NCBI RefSeq assembly: GCF_001475935.1
Contig: NZ_LDQA01000016.1
Location: 1-64,000, forward strand
DNA: 64,000 nt
DNA from: Aureimonas ureilytica
Lineage (GTDB): Bacteria > Pseudomonadota > Alphaproteobacteria > Rhizobiales > Rhizobiaceae
Reading direction: 5' to 3'
Shown here: positions 1-11,471 of the stretch, in pieces
Numbering within the stretch: position 1 is the first letter of the stretch
Layout: every line of letters starts with the position of its first letter
Notes under the pieces: generated by a model
Told to the model about the DNA's origin: nothing
Databases searched by the model: none
What the model saw: the letters and a program-made list of their open reading frames with translations, nothing else
Made by a program: the position numbers and the translations under genes

Positions 1-357
1 GCGGCCGAGCGCATTCTGGAGGTCGAACCGTTGTCGGCGGACGCGCTGGCGACCAATGGCGGCAAGCGGGCCGAGCCGCGGGTACCCTTTGCGACGCTGC
101 TCGACATGGGCCTCGTCCAGCCCGGCACGATGCTGAGCTGCGCGCGGGGGCGTCACCGGGCCTATGTGCAGGCGGACGGGACGATCCGGGTCGAGGGCGG
201 GGAGCCGGCTTCGATCCACAAGATCGGAGCGCGGGTGCAGGGGCTGGATGCCTGCAACGGCTGGACCTTCTGGCATGTGGTGGACGGGGCCAGCCTCAAG
301 CCGATCGACGCGCTGCGCCAGATCGTGCGCGATGCCATCGCCAAGGCCGGGCTCTAG
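1..357 (+). CDS. ccrM: CcrM-type adenine DNA methyltransferase, C-terminal part (5' truncated by window edge)
   Basis: The frame is open from base 1 and ends in TAG at 355-357, so only the last 118 residues are present and the catalytic SAM-binding domain lies outside. What remains matches the C-terminal RAMA extension of alphaproteobacterial CcrM enzymes: a proline-rich linker, then a module with GLVQPGTML, SIHKIGARVQGLDACNG and WTFWH. CcrM methylates adenine in GANTC and is linked to the cell cycle in this class. That function comes from family knowledge, because the catalytic motifs are not in the window. The gene converges on mutY, and the two stop codons overlap by three bases. Its position next to mutY, dciA and dsbA matches the rhizobial chromosome order. 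Confidence 0.88.
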   Translation, partial: AAERILEVEPLSADALATNGGKRAEPRVPFATLLDMGLVQPGTMLSCARGRHRAYVQADGTIRVEGGEPASIHKIGARVQGLDACNGWTFWHVVDGASLKPIDALRQIVRDAIAKAGL

Positions 358-1427
358 CGAGACGGCGCGGCGGCCAGGGCCGCCTCGACGGCCTTGCGCA
401 TCAGCGTCGGCAATCCGGCGGCATTCAAATCGCCGACCGGTGCCCACCAGCCTGCGTCGGTCGGCTCGGCTTGGATCGTCGCCAGCCAGACTTCCAGCGT
501 CAAGTCGAAATGGGTGAAGCCATGGGTGACTTCGCCCGCGCGCCGCCAGTCGGCGGCGAAGGGCGCGGCGTCAAGTCCCGTCGCTCCGTCAGTTTTCGAA
601 CTCCAATCCGTGGTGAAGGGTTCGGCCATGCCGCCGAGCATTCCCGAGGCCGGTCGGCGACGGAGCAGGATCGCGCCGTCGCGCGCCCGCCGGGCGACGA
701 AAGCCGCGCCGCGCCGGGACGGTTTCGCCTTCTTGGCGAGTTTCTTCGGAAACTCCTCCTGCCGCCCCTCCTGCCGCGCCACGCAGCCTTCGCTGACGGG
801 GCAAAGGATGCAGGTCGGCGATCGAGGCGTGCAGATGGTAGCACCCAGATCCATCATGGCCTGCGCGAAGTCGCCGGCGCGGCTCTTTGGCGTCATCTCC
901 GCGACGCGCACGCGAATTGCCTTGCGCGCGGCGGGCAGGGGCGTTTCGATCGCATAAAGGCGCGTCGTCACCCGCTCGATATTGCCGTCCACAACCGGCG
1001 CAGGCTCGTCGAAGGCGATGGAGGCGATGGCCGCTGAGGTGTAGTCGCCGATCCCCGGAAGATCGCGCAAGGCATCGGCGGTTTCGGGAAAGCGGCCGTT
1101 GCGATGGCGCGTCACTTCGCGGGCGCAGGCCAGGAGGTTGCGGGCGCGGGCGTAATAGCCAAGCCCTGCCCAGGCCCCCATGACATCCTCGTCGGCGGCG
1201 TTCGCCAGCGCCTGGACGTCCGGCCAGCGCTGCGTGAAAACGGCAAAATAGCTTTTGACGGCGGCAACCGTCGTTTGTTGCAGCATGACCTCCGACAGCC
1301 AGACCCGGTAGGGATCGGGCCGCACGCCCTGCGCGCGGTCGCCGGGTGAAACGCGCCAAGGCAGACTGCGGGCATGGCGATCATACCAGCCCAGCAATCG
1401 ATCCGAAAAAGGAGGCAATCCGGTCAT
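354..1427 (-). CDS. mutY: Adenine DNA glycosylase MutY
   Basis: This 357-residue base-excision-repair enzyme removes adenine mispaired with 8-oxoguanine. Visible in order are the N-terminal glycosylase domain with SEVMLQQT (catalytic Glu), the helix-hairpin-helix DLPGIGDYTSAAIASIAF followed by VVDGNIERV (catalytic Asp), and the iron-sulfur cluster CTPRSPTCILCPVSEGC with C-x6-C-x2-C-x5-C spacing. A C-terminal Nudix-like 8-oxoG recognition domain follows. The start is ATG at 1427. The frame runs open well upstream, but that part is antisense to the GT25 gene and has no family match. Usual family length is about 350. The stop overlaps the end of ccrM. Confidence 0.95.
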   Translation of the reverse strand: MTGLPPFSDRLLGWYDRHARSLPWRVSPGDRAQGVRPDPYRVWLSEVMLQQTTVAAVKSYFAVFTQRWPDVQALANAADEDVMGAWAGLGYYARARNLLACAREVTRHRNGRFPETADALRDLPGIGDYTSAAIASIAFDEPAPVVDGNIERVTTRLYAIETPLPAARKAIRVRVAEMTPKSRAGDFAQAMMDLGATICTPRSPTCILCPVSEGCVARQEGRQEEFPKKLAKKAKPSRRGAAFVARRARDGAILLRRRPASGMLGGMAEPFTTDWSSKTDGATGLDAAPFAADWRRAGEVTHGFTHFDLTLEVWLATIQAEPTDAGWWAPVGDLNAAGLPTLMRKAVEAALAAAPSR

Positions 1428-1514
1428 GCCGACCTCGCGGCTTGACTTCGAGCCTGTGCCCGTCCATCCGACGCGCTGATCGCCGGCAGCCGTGATGCCG
1501 CCGTCCAGCGGGAT

Positions 1515-2273
1515 ATGTTCTTGAAGATCGAATTCTTCGTCATCAACCTCGACCGCTCGCCCGAACGCCTCGCCGCCATCCGCGCGGAAGCCGCCGCCTC
1601 GGGCATCGACCTGATACGGGTCGCTGCCGTGGATGGAAAGAGCGTGCCGGAGGCTGAGCGCGTGCTTCTCGATCGGTCCGGCTTTCTGCGCGACCACGGA
1701 AAGCGGCCGATGGACGGGGAATATGGCTGCTATGCCAGCCATCTTGCGGCCTTGCGCCGCATCGCCGCCGGCGAGGCGGAGGCGGGCGTGATCTTCGAGG
1801 ACGACATCAAGCCGCTGCCCGATCTCGTGCCCGTTCTGGAAGCCCTGGCGGATCGGGACGATTGGGACGTGGTGCGCTTTGCCCATCATCGCCGCGCGGC
1901 GCGCAAGGTGGTGCGCGACCTCCCACGCGGCCGCCAACTCTGCGCGACCTATTTCGGGCCGACCGGGAGCGCCGCCGCCTATATCGTTCGCCGCGAGGCG
2001 GCCGGGCGGCTGGCCGACGCGCTTACCCCGATGCGTCTTCCTTATGATGTCGCGTTGGAGCGCGGCTGGGCGACGGGCCTGCGCACCTATGACATCTGGC
2101 CCGATCTGGTCGGCTTCGGATCGCTGTCGAAGACCAGCCTGACGCGGGAAACCAGCCAGTACGCCGCGATGAAACTTCCCGCATGGCGGCGTCTGCCGAC
2201 GCTGGCCTTTCGCACGCAGGATCTGGCGCGGCGCATCTGGCGCACCGCGACCATGGGACGACACACGGCATGA
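1515..2273 (+). CDS. Glycosyltransferase family 25 (LPS/LOS-type)
   Basis: This 252-residue cytoplasmic glycosyltransferase has the GT25 opening INLDRSPERL, a GCYASHL segment and the metal-binding EDDI motif at about residues 96-99. GT25 enzymes add sugars, often galactose, to lipooligosaccharide or other surface glycans. Donor and acceptor cannot be told from sequence. Its last four bases overlap the start of the next gene (ATGA at 2270-2273), so it is translationally coupled to the O-antigen-ligase-like gene and the two probably act in the same surface-glycan step. It is divergent from mutY with an 87-base gap. Confidence 0.85.
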   Translation: MFLKIEFFVINLDRSPERLAAIRAEAAASGIDLIRVAAVDGKSVPEAERVLLDRSGFLRDHGKRPMDGEYGCYASHLAALRRIAAGEAEAGVIFEDDIKPLPDLVPVLEALADRDDWDVVRFAHHRRAARKVVRDLPRGRQLCATYFGPTGSAAAYIVRREAAGRLADALTPMRLPYDVALERGWATGLRTYDIWPDLVGFGSLSKTSLTRETSQYAAMKLPAWRRLPTLAFRTQDLARRIWRTATMGRHTA

Positions 2274-3499
2274 CCATGATGGGCCGGACGCTTCTTCTGC
2301 GCCGCAGGATCGACCCTCTCATCCTGGGCGGCGGGGTGTTTCTACTCGGCCTCATGCTGGGTGCGGGCAAGGTCGCCTTTCTCTTCTTTGCGCTCTGCGG
2401 CCTCTACCTCGCTCTGATCCGTCACCGTGCTTGTCGAAGCGCGCCGGTGGTTTTCTCCGGCCTGCTTCTCGCTTGGTCCCTTTGGCAGATCGGCCTCAGC
2501 CTCCTGCGCGGAGAGCCGGTCTCAGGAAACCGGGTTCTTTCCTATGCCGCGATCGAGCTGGCCATCGTGTTCTTTCCGATCGGGCTCTGTCTCGTGAGAC
2601 GACCGGCGGACGCGCTGGCGACGGGCGCACGTCTCGCCCTTCTGGCTTTGCTGGTGGCAACGCCGATCAACTATCTCATGGTCGGCGATCGCGTCGGGCT
2701 CGGCGCGAACGAAGCGCTGTTCGCCTTCGTAGCGGGCGTCGTCGGGCTGGCCGCCCGGCTGCCGGCGGTTCGCCCCTGGCGCTGGCTGCCCAATGGCGCG
2801 GGATGGACCTATCTTTCGATCGTTCCGATTCTTCTGTCGGGAACGCGCGCGGCTCTCGTAGTCGTGGTCTTCGCGGCACTTGCGGATGTCCTGCGCATGG
2901 CTGGCGGCGGGCGGTTCCGCGTCTCGTGGAAACTCGCCATTGCCGCAGGCCTTGGCTTGATTCTTTTGGCCTACCCCGCCAGTCGGATGCTGAGCGAGCG
3001 TTTCGAGAGCGGCGTCAGCGAAGTGCAGAATTTCGAGGCGACCGGAGACGTCACGGGTTCGGTGGATGTGCGGCTCGTCATGTGGAAATCGGCCTTGCTC
3101 GTCATCGGCGAGCATCCGCTGATCGGGGTTGGCGGAACGCACAAGATGGAAGCCGCCGGTGAGAAGGCCGGTCGCAACGCCTATATGGTCACCTACTACC
3201 AGCACCTGCACAATTTCATTCTGGATGAGGCAATTTCGAGCGGGATGATCGGTCTGGGTCTGATGCTCTCGGTCTTCGCGAGCTTTCTGGTCACGGTCTT
3301 TCGTCGGACTACGTCGCGCGGCCTGCGCGAAGTCTCCTGTCTCCTCGTCGCCTTTCTCGTGTCCTTCGGCTCGTTTCACGGCGTCCTTCTGAACGAATGG
3401 ACGTTGATCGTGTTGTTCGGCACGATGGGAACCGTTCTGGCGACGATCGCACGGCAGCGACATTTTCGCCCTGAGCCAGACCTTAAGGGAACACGATGA
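2270..3499 (+). CDS. O-antigen ligase / Wzy-C family membrane protein
   Basis: This is a 409-residue polytopic membrane protein with about ten hydrophobic segments. The region around GVGGTHKMEA and HLHNFILDEAISSGMIGLG carries the periplasmic loop and the HN-containing segment typical of the Wzy_C/WaaL superfamily, which ligates O-antigen to lipid A-core or polymerises sugar repeats. The start is the ATG of the ATGA overlap with the GT25 gene. An upstream in-frame extension would overlap that gene deeply and is not used. Its own stop overlaps dciA by another ATGA (3496-3499), so the three genes form a coupled string. Ligase versus polymerase cannot be separated here. Confidence 0.82.
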   Translation: MTMMGRTLLLRRRIDPLILGGGVFLLGLMLGAGKVAFLFFALCGLYLALIRHRACRSAPVVFSGLLLAWSLWQIGLSLLRGEPVSGNRVLSYAAIELAIVFFPIGLCLVRRPADALATGARLALLALLVATPINYLMVGDRVGLGANEALFAFVAGVVGLAARLPAVRPWRWLPNGAGWTYLSIVPILLSGTRAALVVVVFAALADVLRMAGGGRFRVSWKLAIAAGLGLILLAYPASRMLSERFESGVSEVQNFEATGDVTGSVDVRLVMWKSALLVIGEHPLIGVGGTHKMEAAGEKAGRNAYMVTYYQHLHNFILDEAISSGMIGLGLMLSVFASFLVTVFRRTTSRGLREVSCLLVAFLVSFGSFHGVLLNEWTLIVLFGTMGTVLATIARQRHFRPEPDLKGTR

Positions 3500-4038
3500 A
3501 GGACGGAGGAGACAAGAGCACACGACCGTCGAAGCCGCGCGGGCCGCGCCCGCTCGCCGATCTCGTGTCCGATCTGGTGGACCCGATCGTGTCCAAACGG
3601 GCGGGAATGACGGCTGGGCTTCTCTCGGCTTGGCCGGAGATCGCCGGCCTCCGGCTCGAACAGGGGTGCCGCCCGGAGAAGCTCCTATGGCCGCCGAGGC
3701 GTAGCGACGACGATCCGTTCGAGCCGGCCACCCTAGTGGTCGCCTGCGAGGGGGCCTATGTCCTCCGGCTCCAGCACGAAGCGCAGGACCTGCTGACGCG
3801 GGTCAACGGCTATTTCGGCTATCCCGCCGTTTCGCGCCTTCGCATCGTTCAGAAGCCCGTGCAGATTCACCGTGTCAGCCGCAAGGTGCCGTCCAAGCCG
3901 ATCGGCCCCGGCGATCGCCAGATGATCGCGGAGGCAACCTCGCGAATCGAGAACCCGCGCCTTCGCTCCGCGCTGGAGCGCTTCGGCGAAACTGTGCTCG
4001 GGCGCAACGCGGCCGAGCGCGATCGCGGCGGGCGATAG
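3496..4038 (+). CDS. dciA: DciA-like DUF721 protein (replicative helicase loader family)
   Basis: This 180-residue protein has the DUF721 core at about residues 20-130. PLADLVSDLVDPIVSKRAG and the WPEIAG motif are typical of the family, and a basic C-terminal tail follows. DUF721 proteins include DciA, which takes the place of DnaC/DnaI in loading DnaB in most bacteria. Direct function here is inferred from family and from the conserved location near mutY and dsbA. It begins at ATG 3496 inside the ATGA overlap with the ligase-like gene, an unusual coupling of a replication gene to glycan genes. Confidence 0.8.
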   Translation: MKDGGDKSTRPSKPRGPRPLADLVSDLVDPIVSKRAGMTAGLLSAWPEIAGLRLEQGCRPEKLLWPPRRSDDDPFEPATLVVACEGAYVLRLQHEAQDLLTRVNGYFGYPAVSRLRIVQKPVQIHRVSRKVPSKPIGPGDRQMIAEATSRIENPRLRSALERFGETVLGRNAAERDRGGR

Positions 4039-4160
4039 TCGTTTTCGACGGGTTTTGCCAGCGGACAGGCGCGCTTACGTTGGATTTGCCACATTTCCTG
4101 CGCTAGGTCGGGCATGGCGAAGCCGATGGGGCTTCTTTCGCGAAAGGCCGAGTCGAGATC

Positions 4161-4925
4161 ATGACCCTCCCGAACGAGACGACCCGCATCACATCCGGCG
4201 TGGCTTCGAAGCGCAGACGTACGGTCCTCGTCGCGGGCGCGGCCATGCTGGCGATGACGCTGGGTGCGGCGGGAACGGCCTGGAGCCAAAGCGCGACGCC
4301 GGCGCAGACCCCCGCCGCCAGCCAGCCGGAGGCCCGCGCCACCAACCCGTCCGCCGCCAAGCCGCCCGCTTCCGAAGGCAAGGTGGACGTGGCCAAGCTC
4401 ATGGCGCCACAGGCCTTGCCGGATGTGGTGATCGGCAAGGCCGACGCGCCTGTGACGATCGTCGAATATGCCTCGATGACCTGCTCGCACTGCCGCGACT
4501 TCCATTCCGAGAGCTACCCGGCGATCAAGAAGGACTATCTCGACACGGGCAAGGCAAAGCTCATCCTTCGCGAGTTCCCCTTCGACCCGCGCGCCGTTGC
4601 CGCCTTCATGCTGGCGCGTTGCGCCGGTGACGAGCGTCGCACCGCGATGGTCGATGTCCTGTTCGACCAGCAGCGGGACTGGGCGGCCGCCGAGAATGCC
4701 TCCGTCGCGCTCCTGAAGATCGCGCAGCTCGCCGGCATGTCGCAGGATCAGTTCAAGGCCTGCCTCCAGAACACCGAGCTGCAGGGCAAGGTCGTGGCGG
4801 TGCAGGAAGCCGGGCAGAAGGAGTTCGGCGTGTCCGCGACACCCACCTTCTTCATCAATGGCGACAAATATGCCGGTGCCATGTCGGCCGATGAGATGGC
4901 GGCGATCATCGACAAGCATCTGTGA
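4161..4925 (+). CDS. DsbA-family thiol:disulfide oxidoreductase
   Basis: This 254-residue exported protein starts with a basic segment and hydrophobic signal or anchor (about residues 18-43), then an Ala/Pro-rich linker, then a thioredoxin fold. The active site is Cys108-Ser-His-Cys111, within ASMTCSHCRDFH, and the cis-proline loop is SATPTFFING near the C terminus. It probably oxidises periplasmic thiols or keeps particular substrates in shape. The gene sits 122 bases after dciA. In many rhizobia the neighbour downstream is smc, but here the next gene is ppdK. Confidence 0.9.
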   Translation: MTLPNETTRITSGVASKRRRTVLVAGAAMLAMTLGAAGTAWSQSATPAQTPAASQPEARATNPSAAKPPASEGKVDVAKLMAPQALPDVVIGKADAPVTIVEYASMTCSHCRDFHSESYPAIKKDYLDTGKAKLILREFPFDPRAVAAFMLARCAGDERRTAMVDVLFDQQRDWAAAENASVALLKIAQLAGMSQDQFKACLQNTELQGKVVAVQEAGQKEFGVSATPTFFINGDKYAGAMSADEMAAIIDKHL

Positions 4926-4931
4926 GATGAT

Positions 4932-4957
4932 CGAAAGATCGAATCATTCGATCTTCG
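4932..4957 (+). terminator. Hairpin after dsbA-like gene
   Basis: Arms CGAAAGATCGAAT and ATTCGATCTTCG pair with one bulged A and a very short loop seven bases after the dsbA-like stop. No U-tract follows, so it may act as a 3' stabiliser or weak terminator instead of a classical intrinsic terminator. Confidence 0.45.
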
Positions 4958-5072
4958 AGATGAAATCGCTCGGGTGCCGCGCCGCAGCATTGGCGCGGCG
5001 CGCGCATTTGCGTAAAGATCGCAGGCTGAAGTGATCGCGGTTTCGAAGCCGCCGGGATAGTCAGATATTTCG

Positions 5073-7751
<2,679 letters not shown>

Positions 7752-7762
7752 AACATTTCCAG

Positions 7763-7785
7763 CGAAAGCCGAGGTGGCTTTCGCG
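7763..7785 (+). terminator. Perfect 9-bp hairpin after ppdK
   Basis: GCGAAAGCC and GGCTTTCGC form a 9-bp stem around a 5-base loop 11 bases past the ppdK stop. There is no T run after it. It is probably a 3' end or processing structure. Confidence 0.5.
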
Positions 7786-7924
7786 CCCGGACAATGCGTC
7801 TAACCAACCCCTCACAGCCTCGTCATTCCGCCTTGGACTCGGCGGCTGGACAAGCCGCGTGATCTTCGGAACACTCGACCGCTCAGACGCCGGGCAGCGG
7901 CGCGATGGGCGGGAGGAAAGTGTG

Positions 7925-9562
7925 ATGTTGGGCTTGATACAGGACTGGCCGCTTCTATGCACGAAGGTGATCGATCACGCGGCGCTCAACCATGGCGCGC
8001 GCGAGATCGTGTCCCGCTCGGTGGAAGGGCCGATCCATCGCACGACCTACGCTGACGTCCGCGTCCGCGCGCTCCGCTTGGCCAAGCGCCTTCAGGCGGA
8101 CGGCATCCAGTCTGGTTCTCGGGTCGCCACCATGGCCTGGAACACCTGGCGTCACCTGGAATGCTGGTACGGCATCGTCGGGGCGGGGGCGGTCTATCAC
8201 ACGCTGAACCCGCGTTTGTTCCCCGATCAGATCGCCTGGATCATGAACGATGCGGAGGATGAAATTCTCTTCGCCGATCTGACCTTCCTGCCCATCCTCG
8301 AAGCGGTGGCGCCGCGCGTGCCGAGCCTGCGCCGCATCGTGATCCTGACCGACGAAGCGCATCTGCCGGAGAGCACGCTCGACATCGTGCCCTACGAGAC
8401 ATGGCTGGCCGAGGCGGACGAGGATTTCCAATGGGTCAAGCTCGATGAGCGGGACGCCGCCGGCATGTGCTATACTTCAGGCACGACGGGGATGCCGAAA
8501 GGCGTTGTCTATTCGCATCGCTCGAACGTTCTCCATTCCATGATCGCGATCCAGCCGGACGCGATGAACCTGTCCTGCCGCGACCGGATTATGCCCGTCG
8601 TCCCGCTGTTCCACGCCAATGGCTGGGGCATTGCCTTCTCCTGTCCGATGGTGGGCGCGGCGATGGTTTTGCCGGGGCCGAAAATGGATGGCGCATCGAT
8701 CCATGAGCTGCTGACGAGCGAGCGCGTGACCTTCAGCGCGGCGGTGCCGACGGTCTGGATGATGCTGCTTCAGCATCTTCAGGCGAGTGGCGGTCTCCTG
8801 CCTGATCTCAAGCGCGTGGTGATCGGCGGTGCGGCTTGTCCGCGCGCCATTCTCGAGGCGTTCGAGAAGCGATACGGCGTGGAGGTCGTCCATGCCTGGG
8901 GCATGACCGAAACGAGCCCTCTCGGCACGCTGAACGCGCCGACGCCGGAATGGGACGGTTTGGACGACGAGACGCTTTACGCGCTCAAATCCAAACAAGG
9001 CCGCGCCCCGTTTGGCGTCGAGATCAAGGTGACGGATGATGAGGACCGCGAATTGCCGCGGGACGGCCGACGTTTCGGTCGCCTGAAGGTTCGCGGCATC
9101 GCCATTTCGTCGGCCTATCACAAGGGAGCGGGCTCGGAGGCTTTCGGGGCGGACGATTGGTTCGACACGGGCGATGTCGCCCATATCGACGCCAACGGGA
9201 CCATGCAGATCACCGACCGCGCCAAGGATGTCATCAAGTCCGGCGGCGAATGGATTTCGACGATCGAGCTGGAAAACCTGGCGGTCGGCCATCCGGACGT
9301 GGCGGAGGCTGCGGTGATCGGCGTCGCGCATCCCAAATGGGACGAGCGGCCGCTGCTGGTCGTCGTGCCGCGTGAGGGCGCCCGGCTGACCCGTCAGGAC
9401 ATGATCGATCATTTGAACGGCCGGGTCGCGCGCTGGTGGATGCCCGATGACGTGGTGTTCGTGGATGCAATCCCGCACACGGCCACCGGCAAGATCCAGA
9501 AGATGGAGTTGCGCAAGCAGTTCGCCTCCTATCGTCTGCCGACGAACGAAAGCGCGGCTTGA
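7925..9562 (+). CDS. Fatty-acyl-CoA synthetase (AMP-binding, medium/long-chain or DmdB-like)
   Basis: This 545-residue member of the acyl-adenylate-forming family activates a carboxylic acid to its CoA thioester. It has the P-loop [11 protein letters not shown], an adenine-binding WGMTET, the hinge region [15 protein letters not shown], and the C-terminal lysine in [11 protein letters not shown]. The overall pattern ([10 protein letters not shown] start, ASYRLP end) resembles medium-chain acyl-CoA and 3-methylmercaptopropionyl-CoA ligases. Substrate cannot be fixed. ATG 7925 is preferred over the far-upstream frame opening because GGGAGGAAA lies just before it. Confidence 0.88.
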   Translation: MLGLIQDWPLLCTKVIDHAALNHGAREIVSRSVEGPIHRTTYADVRVRALRLAKRLQADGIQSGSRVATMAWNTWRHLECWYGIVGAGAVYHTLNPRLFPDQIAWIMNDAEDEILFADLTFLPILEAVAPRVPSLRRIVILTDEAHLPESTLDIVPYETWLAEADEDFQWVKLDERDAAGMCYTSGTTGMPKGVVYSHRSNVLHSMIAIQPDAMNLSCRDRIMPVVPLFHANGWGIAFSCPMVGAAMVLPGPKMDGASIHELLTSERVTFSAAVPTVWMMLLQHLQASGGLLPDLKRVVIGGAACPRAILEAFEKRYGVEVVHAWGMTETSPLGTLNAPTPEWDGLDDETLYALKSKQGRAPFGVEIKVTDDEDRELPRDGRRFGRLKVRGIAISSAYHKGAGSEAFGADDWFDTGDVAHIDANGTMQITDRAKDVIKSGGEWISTIELENLAVGHPDVAEAAVIGVAHPKWDERPLLVVVPREGARLTRQDMIDHLNGRVARWWMPDDVVFVDAIPHTATGKIQKMELRKQFASYRLPTNESAA

Positions 9563-9620
9563 ACTGTCGCGCCTCGCCGGCATCTGATACATCGCTGAGG
9601 ACGAATAGCGGGGCGGCGAC

Positions 9621-10475
9621 GTGGCGGGACATTATCTGACAGGGCGCAGCCGGAGCGCGGACTGGGCGTGGAACCTCGCCCTGTTCGCCCTCGCGCTGCT
9701 TCCCGTCTCGGTCCTGTTCTTTCGCCTGCATCTCCTCGATCAATCGGTCCTGTCGCTCTCGCTCGCCCTGGCGGGCGGGCTGGCAGCGCTGGGGCTGCTC
9801 CTGGCGGTCTTTGCCATTCTCCTGATCTGGCGCAACGGCGCGCGTGGGGGTGGGCGAGCCATCGGGGCGCTGTTGGTCGGCGGGCTGGCCGCCACGCCCT
9901 TTCTGGGGGCGGCCTATCTCTTCTCGAAATATCCCGAAGGCCACGCGGCCGAGACGACGGGGATGAGTGCCATGGCTCTTCCGGCCCAGCCCATCCCGAC
10001 GCAGGACGGCGTTCTGGTCGGGCGCGATTTCCAGGCGACGGCTTCGACCGTGTTTCAGGCGGCGCGAACCGCTATGGAAAAGCGCGGCATGGTGCTGGTC
10101 GATGTGCGCACGCCCGATATGGCGCGTCCGGAAGGGCCTGATCTTGGTGTGTCCGGCACGGTGCTCGTGCCCATCCCGACGCTGCGCGATTCGCTTCGTT
10201 TGGACGAAGAGGAAGACGAGGAGGGCGATGAGTTTTCCGATCTCGATTCCGACGATTATACGATCCTTGCCACCGGATATGCGCCGCTCTTTGCATTCCC
10301 GAGCGACATGACGATCCGTATCGTCGAGAATGACGGGACAACCTATGTCGATGTCCGCTCGGTGTCGCGCACGCTGGAGCGCGATCTCGGCGAGAACCGC
10401 CGGCTGATTCAGGGGTTTCTGGATCGGCTGGACGAGGCGATGAAGGTGCTGGAAGGCGTCGCGCCCGAAAGCTGA
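9621..10475 (+). CDS. DUF1499 membrane protein
   Basis: This 284-residue protein has two or three hydrophobic segments in the first 110 residues, then a soluble DUF1499 domain. That domain ends in MTIRIVENDGTTYVDVRSVSR and DLGENRRLIQGFLDRL, the typical tail of the family. It also contains a strongly acidic stretch (EEEDEEGDEFSDLDSDD, about residues 195-211). DUF1499 has no settled function. The gene starts 58 bases after the acyl-CoA ligase and converges on the MBL gene with a 12-base gap. Confidence 0.78.
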   Translation: MAGHYLTGRSRSADWAWNLALFALALLPVSVLFFRLHLLDQSVLSLSLALAGGLAALGLLLAVFAILLIWRNGARGGGRAIGALLVGGLAATPFLGAAYLFSKYPEGHAAETTGMSAMALPAQPIPTQDGVLVGRDFQATASTVFQAARTAMEKRGMVLVDVRTPDMARPEGPDLGVSGTVLVPIPTLRDSLRLDEEEDEEGDEFSDLDSDDYTILATGYAPLFAFPSDMTIRIVENDGTTYVDVRSVSRTLERDLGENRRLIQGFLDRLDEAMKVLEGVAPES

Positions 10476-10487
10476 GCTGTCGACGGC

Positions 10488-11393
10488 TCAGCAGGGCTCG
10501 AAACGTCCGCTGAGATCGCAGTCGCCTTCCGTCGCCACCAGCCCGCGCTCGCATAGATTTTCAAGATGCGCGAAGACCGAGAGTGCCGCCGCGCCGTGCA
10601 GCGCCACCGGCGTGCTGCGATAGATAGCCTTCACGATCTCAGGAATCGTTCGATCGCCGGCGCGGACACGCTCCAGAATGGCCTGTTCGCGCATGCGCCG
10701 GTGTGTGCGCAGCGCCCGCACGAAGGCGAGGGGCTTGGCGATCGGCCCGCCATGTCCGGGCAGATAAAGCGTATCCGAGCGAAGCAGGAGCTTGTCGAGC
10801 GAGGCCATATAGTCCGCCATTCCGCCATCCGGCGGGGCGACGATCGATGTCGACCAGGACATCACATGATCGCCCGAGAAGAGGATGCCGGATTCCTCCA
10901 GCGCGAAAGCCATGTGATTGGCGGTATGGCCAGGGGTCGCGGTGCCGGTGATCCGCCCGGCGGTGGTCGTCATAGTCTCTCCGTCTCGCAACGTCCTGTC
11001 GGGCCGAAACGCGTGATCGGCGGCGGCGTCCAGACGGTTGATCTCGTTGGCAGCGAGAGGACGGGCGGTTCGATGCGGGCCTTCCGCTACGACAGGGGCG
11101 CTGGTTCGTGCCTTCAAGGCGTCGCACAGGCCGCTGTGGTCGAGATGGGTATGCGTCACCAGTATCGACTCGACGGGCCGACCGTCGATGACACGCAGCA
11201 ACGCTTCGAGATGACGCTCGTCGCTCGGGCCGGGGTCGATCACGACCAATCTGTCCCGGCCCAAAAGGTAGGTGTTCGTGCCGGTGAAGGTCATCGGGCT
11301 GGCATTGGGCGCCGTCAGGCGCACGATCTCTGGCGCGACTTCGACGGGGCGACCATGCTCGGGCTGAAAATTCGTATCGAGATCGAGGCTCAT
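10488..11393 (-). CDS. MBL-fold metallo-hydrolase (LACTB2-like)
   Basis: This 301-residue protein has the metallo-beta-lactamase signature HTHLDHSG, further metal-ligand regions at GTATPGHTANHMAF and FSGDHVMSW, and a C-terminal winged-helix-like region (about residues 235-295), which is the LACTB2/BLACT_WH arrangement. Such proteins are hydrolases or nucleases. The substrate here is unknown. The gene is divergent from trhO across 78 bases and convergent with the DUF1499 gene. Confidence 0.85.
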   Translation of the reverse strand: MSLDLDTNFQPEHGRPVEVAPEIVRLTAPNASPMTFTGTNTYLLGRDRLVVIDPGPSDERHLEALLRVIDGRPVESILVTHTHLDHSGLCDALKARTSAPVVAEGPHRTARPLAANEINRLDAAADHAFRPDRTLRDGETMTTTAGRITGTATPGHTANHMAFALEESGILFSGDHVMSWSTSIVAPPDGGMADYMASLDKLLLRSDTLYLPGHGGPIAKPLAFVRALRTHRRMREQAILERVRAGDRTIPEIVKAIYRSTPVALHGAAALSVFAHLENLCERGLVATEGDCDLSGRFEPC

Positions 11394-11471
11394 CGGCGCA
11401 TGAGGTCGTCAGATGGGGCGGTGGAGTCAAGGGGTGTTTGATACCCGGCCGGGCACGGAGTATAGGGCCTG

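Noticed and set aside
1428-2264. N-terminal extension of the mutY frame
   Set aside because: The extra 279 residues are antisense to the GT25 gene and lack MutY or other homology. ATG 1427 gives the normal MutY length.
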